A DNA stretch of 64,000 nt from Parafrankia irregularis (GTDB lineage Bacteria > Actinomycetota > Actinomycetes > Frankiales > Frankiaceae), in NCBI RefSeq assembly GCF_001536285.1, contig NZ_FAOZ01000021.1, forward strand, positions 62,001 through 126,000. Direction: 5' to 3'. Under the pieces are notes generated by a model, which was given only the letters and a program-made list of their open reading frames with translations, did no database searches and was not told where the DNA came from. Each line of letters begins with the position of its first letter. Position 1 is the stretch's first letter. The translations under genes were made by a program, and so were the position numbers. Shown one piece after another: positions 19,784-28,990 of the stretch.

Positions 19784-20269
19784 GTGACGCAGCAGACCTG
19801 GCTCACCCAGGAGGCCTACGACCGACTTCGCTCCGAGCTCGAGTACCTCACGGGCACCTGGCGTACGGAGATCGCCACGAAGATCGAGGCAGCCCGTGAG
19901 GAAGGCGACCTGCGGGAGAACGGCGGCTACCACGCGGCCAAGGAGGAGCAGGGCAAGCAGGAGGCCCGGATCCGCCAGCTGATGGACCTGCTCCGCGACG
20001 CGCGGGTCGGCGAGACCTCGCCCGCCGTGTCCGGTGAGGCCGGGCCCGGGATGATCGTCGAGATCAGGTTCCCCGGTGAGAAGGAGACCGAGAAGTTCCT
20101 CATCGGCTCACGCGAGGATCACAGCACGAGCATCGAGGTGTTCTCTCCCGCGTCTCCCCTCGGCGGCGCCGTCACCGGCCACAAGGCCGGCGAGACGGTG
20201 AACTACACGTTGCCTAACGGCCGTTCGGCCGCGGTGGAGATCGTCGCGGTGTCGCCGTACGCGGGCTGA
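19784..20269 (+). CDS. greA: Transcription elongation factor GreA
   Basis: 161 aa, full length. GreA stimulates cleavage of backtracked RNA by RNA polymerase. The N-terminal coiled coil holds the acidic tip in ARE-EGDLRENGGYHAAKEEQ, and the C-terminal FKBP-like domain ends with AGETVNYTLPNG. The start is GTG at 19784, with AGGAG 8 nt upstream, giving MTQQTWLTQEAYDRL, the usual N-terminus. Confidence 0.97.
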   Translation: MTQQTWLTQEAYDRLRSELEYLTGTWRTEIATKIEAAREEGDLRENGGYHAAKEEQGKQEARIRQLMDLLRDARVGETSPAVSGEAGPGMIVEIRFPGEKETEKFLIGSREDHSTSIEVFSPASPLGGAVTGHKAGETVNYTLPNGRSAAVEIVAVSPYAG

Positions 20270-20434
20270 GCCGCCCAGCGGGGCCGCACCCGCGGCGTCC
20301 CACCTGCGGTGACGCACCTGCCATGGGGTGCGGTCGGCCGATGGGAACGGACCGGCGGGCCGGCGCGACTACGCCATAAGCGGACGACATCCCATGCCGC
20401 TGCGCGCGGGCCGGTGTGGACGTACCGTCAGCTG

Positions 20435-21946
20435 GTGGCAGATCCGCCGGCTCCGCACAGTCCGTCCACACCTCCCACGAAGCACATCGCCGCCCCCGCG
20501 GCGGCACCGACGGCGAGCGCCCCCTCGGCATCCGGGCCTCCGCCAGCCGCTATCACCCTTGCTGACCTGCGCCTTTCCGGCCATCGTCACCGGTCGGTGC
20601 GGGCCGAGCTGCGGGAGAACCTGCTTGCGCGGATGCGGTCGGACGAACCCCGTTTCCCGGGCATCGTCGGCTTCGACGACACTGTTCTCCCGCAGGTCGA
20701 GCGGGCACTGCTCGCTGGGCACGACATCGTGTTCCTGGGCGAGCGCGGCCAGGGCAAGACCCGTCTGATCCGGACGCTCGTCGGCCTGCTCGACGAGTGG
20801 TCGCCCGCCGTCGCCGGCTGCGAGATCAACGATCACCCCTACGCTCCGGTCTGCGGCCGGTGCCGCCTGCTGCTCGCCGAGGTCGGCGAGCAGTTGCCCG
20901 TGACCTGGCGGCACCGCTCCGAGCGGTTCGGGGAGAAGCTGGCGACCCCCGACACCAGCGTCGGTGACCTGATCGGCGACGTCGACCCGGTCAAGGTCGC
21001 CGAGGGCCGCACCCTCGGCGACCCCGAAACCGTGCACTACGGGCTGGTGCCGCGGACCAACCGCGGCATCTTCAGCGTGAACGAGCTGCCCGACCTCGCC
21101 GAGCGCATCCAGGTGGCGCTGCTCAACGTGCTGGAGGAGCGCGACATCCAGGTCCGCGGCTACATGCTGCGGCTGCCGCTGGACCTGCTGCTGGTCGCCT
21201 CCGCGAACCCGGAGGACTACACCAACCGCGGCCGCATCATCACCCCGCTCAAGGACCGTTTCGGTGCCGAGGTCCGCACCCACTACCCGCTGCGGCTGGA
21301 CGACGAGCTGAGCCTCATCCGCCAGGAGGCCGTGATCTCCTGGGCCGACGCGCCGCTGGGCACCCCCGAGCTGCCCGACCATCTCATCGAGGTGGTGGCC
21401 CGCTTCACCCGGCTTGTCCGCGACGCGCCGCAGGTCGACCAGCGCTCCGGTGTCTCGGCCCGGCTTGCGGTCGCGGCGGCCGAGACGGTGGCCGCCTCCG
21501 CCGTTCGGCGGGCGGCGCTGACCGGTGAGGACAGCGCGACCGCGCGGGTCGTCGACCTCGCCGCGATCGTGCCGGCGGTCCGCGGCAAGGTCGAGTTCGA
21601 CCAGCTGGAGGAGGGCCGGGAGGACGAGGTCCTGGCGCTGATGTTGCGCCGGGCCATCGCGGAGACCTTCCGCGCGAAGCTCGCCGGGACCGACCTCTCC
21701 GGCCTGCAGGACCGCTTCGAGCGCGACGGTGCCGTGGAGACCGGCGATCTCGTCCCGGCCGCCGAGCTGCTGCGCCGGATCGGGCCGGTACCAGGCCTGT
21801 CAGCGATCCTCACTCGCCTGGACGTCGACGGAGCGGAGTCGCCGGGCCTGGCCGCCGCGGCGCTGGAGCTGGCGATGGAGGGCCTGCACCTCAACCGGCG
21901 CCTCGCCAAGGAGGAACTGCCCGGGCGGACGGTGTACGGCGGCTGA
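20435..21946 (+). CDS. MoxR/magnesium-chelatase-type AAA ATPase
   Basis: About 503 aa. Walker A is GERGQGKT at 102-109; VPRTNRGIFSVNELPDL and the SANPEDYTNRG block are typical of the BchI/MoxR helix-2-insert clade. A Cys cluster (C129, then CGRC at 140-143) sits between Walker A and the second strand and may bind metal. The C-terminal half is a helical lid. It is followed by a VWA protein with 96 bp between, the standard MoxR-VWA partnership that inserts cofactors or remodels proteins; the client is unknown. Start uncertain: GTG 20435 or 20414, preceded by a Pro/Ala-rich segment. Confidence 0.9.
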   Translation: MADPPAPHSPSTPPTKHIAAPAAAPTASAPSASGPPPAAITLADLRLSGHRHRSVRAELRENLLARMRSDEPRFPGIVGFDDTVLPQVERALLAGHDIVFLGERGQGKTRLIRTLVGLLDEWSPAVAGCEINDHPYAPVCGRCRLLLAEVGEQLPVTWRHRSERFGEKLATPDTSVGDLIGDVDPVKVAEGRTLGDPETVHYGLVPRTNRGIFSVNELPDLAERIQVALLNVLEERDIQVRGYMLRLPLDLLLVASANPEDYTNRGRIITPLKDRFGAEVRTHYPLRLDDELSLIRQEAVISWADAPLGTPELPDHLIEVVARFTRLVRDAPQVDQRSGVSARLAVAAAETVAASAVRRAALTGEDSATARVVDLAAIVPAVRGKVEFDQLEEGREDEVLALMLRRAIAETFRAKLAGTDLSGLQDRFERDGAVETGDLVPAAELLRRIGPVPGLSAILTRLDVDGAESPGLAAAALELAMEGLHLNRRLAKEELPGRTVYGG

Positions 21947-22042
21947 CCGTCGGGCGGTTCGACCCGTCGGGCGGTTCGCCCGGCCACGCGCGACTCGCCC
22001 GACCACAAACAGAATCACGCGGCAGGCCACCAGGAGGCACCG

Positions 22043-24046
22043 GTGAGCTCCGGACAGTTCCGATACGGCCCCTGGGACGGCGGGCCCGACCCGCTGGCGT
22101 CCCCCTTCTCCGCAACCGACGCCGTCGACGAGATGTCCCACCAGATCCTGGAGGGACGTACGCCGCGGGAGGCCCTGGACACCCTGTTGCGCCGGGGCAT
22201 GCCGGGCCGCCGCGGCCTGGACGACCTGCGCCGCGCGATCGAGCGCCGCCGCCGCGAGGCCCGTTCCCGCGGCCGGCTCGACGGCACCCTCGACGAGGTC
22301 CGGCGTCTGCTCGACACGGCCGTCGGCCAGGAGCGGGCCGCGTTGTTCCCAGACCCCGGTGACGAGGCGCGGCTGCGGGAGGCGGAGCTGGACGCGCTGC
22401 CGTCCGATCCCGCCCGCGCGGTGCGGGAGCTCGCCGACTACGACTGGCGCTCGCAGCAGGCCCGCGAGACCTACGACCAGATCTCCGACCTGTTGCGCCG
22501 CGAGGTGCTCGACGCGCAGTTCCGCGGGATGAAGCAGGCGTTGCAGGGCGCCACCCCGGATGACCTGGCGCGCGTGCGCGAGATGGTCCGCGATCTCAAC
22601 GACCTGTTGGAGGCGGACGCCCGGGGCGAGGAGACCGGGGCCCGCTTCGAGGAGTTCATGCGCAGGCACGGCGAGTTCTTCCCGGAGAACCCCCGCGACC
22701 TCGAGGAGCTTGTCGACTCGCTGGCCCGGCGGGCCGCCGCGGCCCAGCGGCTGCTGGCCGGCCTCACCCCGGCACAACGCCAGGAGCTGGCCGATCTGAT
22801 GGCGACCGCGATGGAGGACCTGGGCCTGTCCGGCGAGATGTCCCGGCTGTCGCGGGCACTGCAGTCAGCCCGCCCGGACCTGGACTGGGGTGGGCGGGGA
22901 CGCGGGCGCGGGCGGGCTCGTGGGCGCTTCCCGGAGGCGATGACCGGGGACGAGCCGCTCGGCTTCGGGGACGCCACGAGCGCGCTGGAGGAGCTCGCCG
23001 AACTCGACGAGCTCGCCGCGGCGCTCAGCCAGGACTACCCGGGTGCCTCCCTCGAGGACGTCGACCCGGAAGCCGTCGAGCGGGCGCTGGGCCGCACCGC
23101 CGTCGACGACCTGCGCCAGCTCCAGCAGATCGAGCGTGAGCTGGAGCGGCAGGGCTTCATCACCCGCCGCGCGGGCACGTTGGAGCTCACTCCGCGGGCG
23201 GTGCGGCGCATCGGCGACGTGGCGCTGGCCCGCATCTTCCGCGACGTCGCCGCGCGCGGGCGCGGTGATCACACGAACACCGACGCCGGTTCCGCCGGTG
23301 ATCTGCTCGGTACCTCCCGGCGCTGGCAGTTCGGCGACACCCAGCCGATCGACGTGGTCCGCACCGTCCGCAACGCGGTGCTTCGGGCGGGGCCGCCCGG
23401 CCCGGGCCGCCGGGTGCGGCTTTCCGTCGACGACTTCGAGGTCGCCGAGACCGAGCGGCGCACCAGCGCGGCGGTCTGCCTGCTGGTGGACCTGTCGTAC
23501 TCGATGGCCCTGCGCGGCACCTGGGGGGTGGCGAAGTCGACGGCGCTCGCGCTGCACTCGCTTGTCACCACCCGTTTCCCCCAGGACAAGGTGCACATCA
23601 TCGGCTTCTCCGACTACGCGCGGGAGCTTCGCCCCGTAGAGCTGGCGGGGCTGGACTCGGAGATGGTGCAGGGCACCAACCTGCAGCACGCGCTGCTGAT
23701 CGCGGGCCGGCTGCTGCGCCGGTATCCGGAGGCCGAGCCGGTGATCATGGTGGTCACGGACGGCGAGCCCACCGCCCACCTGCAGCGGGACGGTTCGTCC
23801 TCGTTCTCCTGGCCACCCATGCCCGAGACCCTGGAGCTCACTCTGGCCGAGGTCGAGCGACTGACCCGCCGCGGTGTGACGATCAACGTCTTCATGCTGG
23901 ACGACGAGCCCCGGCTGGTCCGGTTCGTCGAGGAGATGGCCCAGCGCAACGGCGGTCGGGTGCTCTCGCCGGACCCGGCCACCCTCGGCAGTTACGTCAT
24001 CCGGGACTACCTGCGTGCCCGGGGGGCCCGCCGGGTGGCTCGCTGA
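22043..24046 (+). CDS. VWA domain protein partnered with the MoxR ATPase
   Basis: 667 aa. The C-terminal von Willebrand A domain carries a complete MIDAS: VDLSYS (Asp486, Ser488, Ser490), the Thr in GTNLQHAL near 545 and VVTDGEPTAH near 572. The N-terminal two thirds are helical and charged, with an Arg/Gly stretch GRGRGRARGR and acidic DELAAALSQDYPGASLEDVDPEA. The start is GTG at 22043 with CAGGAGG 8 nt upstream. It is co-transcribed with the ATPase at 20435; as in CoxE/BchD pairs the VWA protein probably recruits substrate to the AAA ring. No signal peptide, so cytoplasmic. Confidence 0.9.
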   Translation: MSSGQFRYGPWDGGPDPLASPFSATDAVDEMSHQILEGRTPREALDTLLRRGMPGRRGLDDLRRAIERRRREARSRGRLDGTLDEVRRLLDTAVGQERAALFPDPGDEARLREAELDALPSDPARAVRELADYDWRSQQARETYDQISDLLRREVLDAQFRGMKQALQGATPDDLARVREMVRDLNDLLEADARGEETGARFEEFMRRHGEFFPENPRDLEELVDSLARRAAAAQRLLAGLTPAQRQELADLMATAMEDLGLSGEMSRLSRALQSARPDLDWGGRGRGRGRARGRFPEAMTGDEPLGFGDATSALEELAELDELAAALSQDYPGASLEDVDPEAVERALGRTAVDDLRQLQQIERELERQGFITRRAGTLELTPRAVRRIGDVALARIFRDVAARGRGDHTNTDAGSAGDLLGTSRRWQFGDTQPIDVVRTVRNAVLRAGPPGPGRRVRLSVDDFEVAETERRTSAAVCLLVDLSYSMALRGTWGVAKSTALALHSLVTTRFPQDKVHIIGFSDYARELRPVELAGLDSEMVQGTNLQHALLIAGRLLRRYPEAEPVIMVVTDGEPTAHLQRDGSSSFSWPPMPETLELTLAEVERLTRRGVTINVFMLDDEPRLVRFVEEMAQRNGGRVLSPDPATLGSYVIRDYLRARGARRVAR

Positions 24047-24103
24047 GAGGCCGACCGCCAACTGCAGGCACTATCAGTTAGCTAGCTGCTACCGTGCGCG
24101 GTC

Positions 24104-25399
24104 GTGGTGACAGAGTGCGAGCGCGACGAGGACCACGACGGAGGCCACGGACAAGGCCACGAACAGGGCCACGGAGCCGATCGGCACCGACCGTCGACGG
24201 ACCGGCCACGGCGGACGAACCGGTTGCGGCGGACGAACCGGTTGCGGTGGACGAGCCGGCCGCGGTCGGCAGATCCAGCCCGGGCGACAGGCCGACCGGC
24301 GTCGCGGTGGCGTGGACGACGGCACCTCGCCGGCGCCGTGGCCGCGGCCGCCGCGCTCTGCGCCCTCCTACCGGGCACCCTCCTGCCTGCGCTTCCGACG
24401 CTGGCCTCCGCGGCGACGGGTGGCGACCACAGCCCGGTACAGTCCCTGCGGTCCGCCCTCAGCCGGGAGCTGCCGGGGCCGTTCGCGGGCCCCTACTCCG
24501 AACCGCTGAGCCGCCCGTACGCGAAGCCGATGTCCGCTCCCGTCGCCCGGACCGATCTCGAGCAGGCGCGGATCTCCGCGTACTGGTCGGCGCAGCGGCG
24601 CAGCCGCGCCCAGGTCGCGGACGCGGCCGGTCGGGACGGCCGACCAGTGCCGAAGCGGCTCGACGGGCCCACCGGGACCGATCAGACCCTCGAGGCCACC
24701 AGCCCACCGCCGCCGAGCACCGGGTCGCCGTACGCCTACGGCGGACTGGTGACGAAGACCGTCGGCCGCCTGTTCACCACGATCAACGACGTCGACTACG
24801 CCTGTTCGGCCACGGTCGTGACGAGCACGGGACGCGACCTCGCGGTGACCGCCGGGCACTGCCTGCACGAGGGCAGCGGTGGCGCCTTCGCGACCAACGT
24901 GGCCTTCATGCCCGGCTACTCCGACGGCTCCCTGCCCTTCGGGCTCTGGGCCGCCCGGCTGATCACCGTGACGCCGGGCTGGGGCCTGCGGGGCGACTTC
25001 GACTACGACACCGGCTTCATCCTGTTCAACACGCGCGCCGGGCAGCACATCGAGGATGTCGTCGGCGGCGAGAAGATCACCTTCAACCAGCCCCGGACGC
25101 TCGCCCAGTACGCCTTCGGCTACCCCCGGCTCGGGAAGTACACCGGCGAGGAGCTGATCTACTGCGCCGGGCCGTCCAGCGACGACCCTTATGGCACCAC
25201 CTCGATGGGCCTGGCCTGTGACATGACCGGCGGGGCCAGCGGTGGCCCGCTGTTCACCGGGCTCGGCCGGGCCGGGCCCGGCGCCGGCTGGGTCGACAGC
25301 GTCGTCAGCTACGCCTACGCCTCGGACCCGGAGACCATCTACGGCACCTACTTCGGCCGCGCGATCGAGCTGCTCTACTACCAGTCGAACGACCTTTGA
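24104..25399 (+). CDS. Secreted trypsin-like serine protease
   Basis: 431 aa as read. The chymotrypsin-fold triad is visible: His252 in AVTAGHCLH, Asp302 in FDYDTGF and Ser379 in TGGASGGPLF, with a Cys pair at 234/253. A signal-peptide-like segment (RRHLAGAVAAAAALCALLPG...LPTLASA) sits unusually late, at 72-103. The first 70 residues are repetitive: GHGQGHEQGHG from three 12-bp units and RRTNRL twice from 18-bp units. No later start codon fits ahead of the signal sequence, so either the N-terminal extension is real or the true start is non-standard. GTG 24104 lacks a clear ribosome binding site. The target is unknown. Confidence 0.82.
   Translation: MVTECERDEDHDGGHGQGHEQGHGADRHRPSTDRPRRTNRLRRTNRLRWTSRPRSADPARATGRPASRWRGRRHLAGAVAAAAALCALLPGTLLPALPTLASAATGGDHSPVQSLRSALSRELPGPFAGPYSEPLSRPYAKPMSAPVARTDLEQARISAYWSAQRRSRAQVADAAGRDGRPVPKRLDGPTGTDQTLEATSPPPPSTGSPYAYGGLVTKTVGRLFTTINDVDYACSATVVTSTGRDLAVTAGHCLHEGSGGAFATNVAFMPGYSDGSLPFGLWAARLITVTPGWGLRGDFDYDTGFILFNTRAGQHIEDVVGGEKITFNQPRTLAQYAFGYPRLGKYTGEELIYCAGPSSDDPYGTTSMGLACDMTGGASGGPLFTGLGRAGPGAGWVDSVVSYAYASDPETIYGTYFGRAIELLYYQSNDL
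24143..24178. repeat. Three 12-bp tandem units
   Basis: GGCCACGGACAA, GGCCACGAACAG and GGCCACGGAGCC occur in tandem. In the protease frame they encode GHGQ/GHEQ/GHGA, a His-rich patch. Confidence 0.75.
24211..24264. repeat. Three 18-bp tandem units
   Basis: GCGGACGAACCGGTTGCG occurs twice exactly (24211-24228, 24229-24246), with a degenerate third copy. It encodes RRTNRL-type repeats in the protease frame and ADEPVA in another frame. Confidence 0.8.
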
Positions 25400-25524
25400 C
25401 ACCGACCTCTGCCACCGACCTCTGACACCAGCCGAACGGCCGGTCGGGACTACCAGTCGAGCAACCGCCGACGCGGCGCCGCCCGGTGAACCGGCCGGCA
25501 ACAGCCGCCCGATACGGTCTGGCC

Positions 25525-25986
25525 ATGCCGCATTCAGGCAGCTACGGACTCTTCCTGACCCTGCACGTACTCTCCGCGTTCCTCCTGGTCGGCCCGCTCT
25601 GCATGACGATCGCGACGGCGCCCTGGCTGGTCCACGCGGGCCCGGCCGGCCTGTCCAGGCTGCGGGCGGCCGCCCGCACCACCTGGTACCTGCCGCCCGC
25701 GACCGTTCTGGTCGCCCTGTTCGGGCTGGTGATCGTCCACCGGGGACCGTTCGGCAGCCTTCGCCGGATCAGCGATCCGTGGCTGCTGACATCCGGCCTG
25801 CTGTGGATCACGGCCGTCGTGATCAGCATGGCCGTGATCTCCAGGGGCCTGCGGCGGGCCGTCCACGACATCGAGCGCGGCGGCGACGCGCGCCGCCAGC
25901 TCCCGGCGATCACGATCGGCGCCGCCGCCACGGTCACCTGCTGGGTCGTGATCATATGCCTCATGGTGATGAAGCCGGGTTACTGA
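25525..25986 (+). CDS. DUF2269-like integral membrane protein
   Basis: 153 aa with four hydrophobic segments (LTLHVLSAFLLVGPLCMTIATA; TTWYLPPATVLVALFGLVIV; WLLTSGLLWITAVVISMAVI; ITIGAAATVTCWVVIICLMV). The pattern of an N-terminal His in the first helix, a Gly-rich second helix and a C-terminal MVMKPG fits the DUF2269 family of predicted membrane proteins, function unknown. The ATG at 25525 is used; an in-frame GTG at 25486 would add 13 residues of no clear character. Confidence 0.75.
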   Translation: MPHSGSYGLFLTLHVLSAFLLVGPLCMTIATAPWLVHAGPAGLSRLRAAARTTWYLPPATVLVALFGLVIVHRGPFGSLRRISDPWLLTSGLLWITAVVISMAVISRGLRRAVHDIERGGDARRQLPAITIGAAATVTCWVVIICLMVMKPGY

Positions 25987-26048
25987 GCCCTTTCCGTCAT
26001 CGACTCGGCGCACGGCGCACCTGACCGTGGGCGGTGCGGGGAACAGGC

Positions 26049-26939
26049 TCACTGCACCGCCGCACGCAGGGACTCGCCGTGGTGGGTGACGTCGTCGACC
26101 CGGTCGAGAAGCCGCTCCCAGATCTCGCGGGGCAGATCATGTGCCATCCCGTCGATCTCCAGGAGCTCCGCGGACGGAACGGTGGCCGCCGTGAGCCGCC
26201 CGCCGCGCACCGGGATCAGCGGATCGTGCGTTCCGTGCACCACGAGCGTCGGCACCCGCAGGCCGCGCAGCGCCGCGGAGCGGTCCGTCGCGACCAGGAT
26301 CGCCGCCAGCTGACGCGCCACCCCGGCGGGGTTCTGCCGACGTTCCCAGAGCTGCTTCGACCGGCTGTGCAGCCACGGGACGTCGACCGCGAACTCCGGC
26401 GAGCCGATCACCCGCGCGGACTCCTCCGCCCTGGCGATGAACTCGTCCAGGCTGGTCGGGCTTGGCCGTAGCAGCAGCTCGACGGCCTCGTCCGACGGCT
26501 TGACACTGTGATCGCCGGGGTGGGACATCACGGAGGTGAGGCTGCGCACCCGGTCCGGGCTGTTCAGCGCCAGCAGCTGCGCGACCATCCCGCCGAGCGA
26601 GACGCCGAACACGTGGGCGGACTCGACGCCGAGGGCGTCCAGCAGCCCGATGGTGTCGGCGGCCATGTCCTCGAGGCCGTAGGGCGCGAGCGCGGCCTGG
26701 CCGGACACGATCCCCAACAGGTCGGGCGGGCCATGCCAGTCCAGATGGGTGGAATGCCCGACATCACGGTTGTCGAAGGTGATCACGTGGTAGCCACGCC
26801 GGACCATGCTCGCCACGAGGTCGGGATGCCAGCCGACGAGATGCTGCCCGAGCCCGCCCACCAGCAGCAGCGGGAAGCCGTCCGGATCACCGTGCGTCTC
26901 GACGGCCAGCTCGATGCCGTTGGCCGGAACGATTCTCAT
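26049..26939 (-). CDS. Alpha/beta hydrolase (RdmC-like esterase group)
   Basis: 296 aa. VGGLGQHLVGW forms the oxyanion region, FDNRDVGHSTHLDW follows strand 4, and GVSLGGM is the nucleophile elbow with Ser. HGTHDPLIPV supplies the acid and GMAHDLP the catalytic His. The DNRDTG-type motif groups it with aclacinomycin methylesterase RdmC-like proteins, common in actinobacteria; the substrate is not predictable. The start is ATG at 26939 (MRIVPANGIELAVETHGD), which matches the family N-terminus. It is convergent with the DUF2269 gene. Confidence 0.88.
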   Translation of the reverse strand: MRIVPANGIELAVETHGDPDGFPLLLVGGLGQHLVGWHPDLVASMVRRGYHVITFDNRDVGHSTHLDWHGPPDLLGIVSGQAALAPYGLEDMAADTIGLLDALGVESAHVFGVSLGGMVAQLLALNSPDRVRSLTSVMSHPGDHSVKPSDEAVELLLRPSPTSLDEFIARAEESARVIGSPEFAVDVPWLHSRSKQLWERRQNPAGVARQLAAILVATDRSAALRGLRVPTLVVHGTHDPLIPVRGGRLTAATVPSAELLEIDGMAHDLPREIWERLLDRVDDVTHHGESLRAAVQ

Positions 26940-27012
26940 GACCCGGGACGGTAGCGACAGTCCCACCCGTTCGTCAGTACACGGCTACGCATTCGGTTCC
27001 AGCTCACCGTCG

Positions 27013-27076
27013 CACAGGCGGCGGTGCGCACGGGCGGAGGTGTGCACAGGCGGCGGTGTGCACAGGCGGCGGTGTA
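27013..27076. repeat. Four 16-bp tandem units upstream of the MBOAT gene
   Basis: Unit CACAGGCGGCGGTGTG (27045-27060), with variants at 27013, 27029 and 27061, all with an exact 16-bp period. It lies in the 298-bp gap between two divergent genes, so it may overlap promoter sequence. Confidence 0.85.
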
Positions 27077-27237
27077 CGTCCGCCGGCGCGGGGCCTGGCC
27101 GGGTTCGTCCCGGCCATCTGGTGCGGTACCAGCCCACCCGCGTGTGTCCAGGCCCGTCGAGCGGCGCATCCGCCGCACTTCAACTACGTTCTGTAGTGAA
27201 TCTTTTCCTCTCCGTAGCAGACGCCGGACGGTTACGC

Positions 27238-28944
27238 GTGGTATTTCCTACGATCGAGTTCGCCGCGTTCCTGGTGATCGTCATGGCCGTCTCCTGGCTG
27301 CTCATGCCGGTTCCGGCACTGTGGAAACCGTTCATCCTGGCCGCCTCGTACTTCTTCTATTCCTATGCGGACGCCCGCTTCGTCCTGTTGATCATTTCCT
27401 CGACGCTGATCAACCAGCTCGCCGCCGTGGCGATCGGGCGCTGGCGCGACCGACGGATCCTGATCGCCGCGATCGTCTGCGATCTCGGACTGCTGGGCTG
27501 GTTCAAGTACTACGGCTTCTTCGCGCTGTCCGTGGACCGGGCCCTGCAGGACATCGGCCTGCCGGCGCCGCTGCCGCTGCTGCAGGTGGCGCTGCCCATC
27601 GGCATCTCCTTCTTCACGTTCCAGGCCCTCTCCTACGTGATCGACGTCTGGCGCGGCGACATCCGGCCCGTCTCGCTGATCGACTTCGCCGTGTACGAGG
27701 CCTTCTTCCCCCACCTGGTCGCCGGGCCAATCGTGCGCGCGAGCGAGTTCACCCCCCAGCTCGCCACCCCACGCGACCCGAGCCAGGTCCAGGTGACCCG
27801 GTCGATCTTCCTCATCGGCGGCGGCCTGGTGAAGAAGGTCGTCCTGGCCGACCTGCTGGCCACCCGGATCGTGGACCCGGTCTTCGACGCCCCGGGCCAG
27901 CATTCGTCCGGCGAGATCGCGGTGGCCGTCTACGGGTACGCCGTGCAGATCTACTGCGACTTCTCCGCGTACTCCGACATCGCGATCGGCGTGGCCCTGC
28001 TGCTGGGCTTCCGGTTCCCCGACAACTTCGACCGCCCCTACGCGGCCGTCAGCCTGCAGGACTTCTGGCGCCGCTGGCACATGACCCTGTCCCGCTGGCT
28101 GCGCGACTACGTCTACCTGCCACTCGGCGGCAACCGCCGGGGGCGCCGCCGGACCTACCTCAACCTGATGATCACCATGGTTCTCGGCGGTCTGTGGCAC
28201 GGCGCGGCGTGGACGTTCGTCATCTGGGGCGCGCTGCACGGCGGCGTCCTCGCCGGCGAGCGCGCCTGGCGCGCGCACCGCGGCGGACCGGGCGGACGTC
28301 CCGGGCGCGGGCCCACCGGGGCCACCGGGCCCAGGCACCGCGCTGGCGGAACAGCCGGTGCCGGCGGAACAGGCGGCGCTGGCGGAACGGTGGTGTTGCC
28401 GCGGCCCAAACAGCCCGAGCTGGCAGAACCCGGCTTTGCGGCGTCACACCCCCTGCCCGCGCCGACGCCGTCGCGGGAGGAGCTACCGGGAACAGGCATC
28501 GCCCCGACCGGTCCCCGCGAACCCGGGCTGGCCGCAGGGGCGGCCGTGCTCGCGACGGCGGCCCAGCCGATCGCGGCGACGACCCCGATGCGCGGCCCGA
28601 CGAACCTCCCCCGGGTCTGGCTCGGACGGATCCTCGTCTTTCACTTCGTCTGCGCGGCCTGGGTCCTGTTCCGGTCCCCCGACCTCGGTACCGCGGCCGA
28701 GATCTTCGGCCGGCTGTTCACCGCCGGCGGGCCCTCTCCCCTGGTGACGACGACCGTGCTGGTCGCGATCGCGGCGGGGTTGGGCGCCGCCGCGGTGCCC
28801 AGCTGGTGGTGGGTGCGCGCCCAGGGCCTGTTCGCCGCCCGACGCCTCGGCACCCAGATCATCCTGGTGGTCACCTTCCTGCTGGTGATCTACGCCTTCG
28901 TCGGCCAGCAGGACGTCGCCCCGTTCATCTACTTCCGGTTCTGA
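27238..28944 (+). CDS. MBOAT family O-acyltransferase (AlgI/DltB-like)
   Basis: 568 aa polytopic membrane protein. LALPIGISFFTFQALSYVIDVWRG, the block QDFWRRWHMTLSRWLRDYVYLPLGG and GGLWHG with the catalytic His321 are textbook MBOAT. Such proteins move acyl groups across the membrane onto exopolysaccharide or other surface polymers, usually with an SGNH/AlgJ-type partner; one lies at 31504. An insertion of about 110 residues (347-455, Gly/Thr/Pro-rich, partly from 18-bp repeats at 28345-28398) splits the C-terminal helices. The start is GTG 27238 (VVFPTIEFAAF), matching family N-termini; GTG 27196 is possible and would include a rare TTA codon. Confidence 0.92.
   Translation: MVFPTIEFAAFLVIVMAVSWLLMPVPALWKPFILAASYFFYSYADARFVLLIISSTLINQLAAVAIGRWRDRRILIAAIVCDLGLLGWFKYYGFFALSVDRALQDIGLPAPLPLLQVALPIGISFFTFQALSYVIDVWRGDIRPVSLIDFAVYEAFFPHLVAGPIVRASEFTPQLATPRDPSQVQVTRSIFLIGGGLVKKVVLADLLATRIVDPVFDAPGQHSSGEIAVAVYGYAVQIYCDFSAYSDIAIGVALLLGFRFPDNFDRPYAAVSLQDFWRRWHMTLSRWLRDYVYLPLGGNRRGRRRTYLNLMITMVLGGLWHGAAWTFVIWGALHGGVLAGERAWRAHRGGPGGRPGRGPTGATGPRHRAGGTAGAGGTGGAGGTVVLPRPKQPELAEPGFAASHPLPAPTPSREELPGTGIAPTGPREPGLAAGAAVLATAAQPIAATTPMRGPTNLPRVWLGRILVFHFVCAAWVLFRSPDLGTAAEIFGRLFTAGGPSPLVTTTVLVAIAAGLGAAAVPSWWWVRAQGLFAARRLGTQIILVVTFLLVIYAFVGQQDVAPFIYFRF
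28345..28398. repeat. 18-bp repeats inside the MBOAT insertion
   Basis: Units at 28345, 28363 and 28381 each begin GGCGGAAC and encode GGTAGA/GGTGGA repeats. The segment TGGCGGAACAGCC is shared with the 17-bp repeat behind leuS. Confidence 0.7.
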
Positions 28945-28990
28945 GCGTCCGCGACTCAACGCGCCGCAGCATCGCCACGCAGTTCCGGCA

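Noticed and set aside
19379..19933. Minus-strand frame in the mca-greA gap, considered as the missing DUF4307 gene
   Set aside because: It lacks the expected transmembrane helix pattern and overlaps the start of greA.
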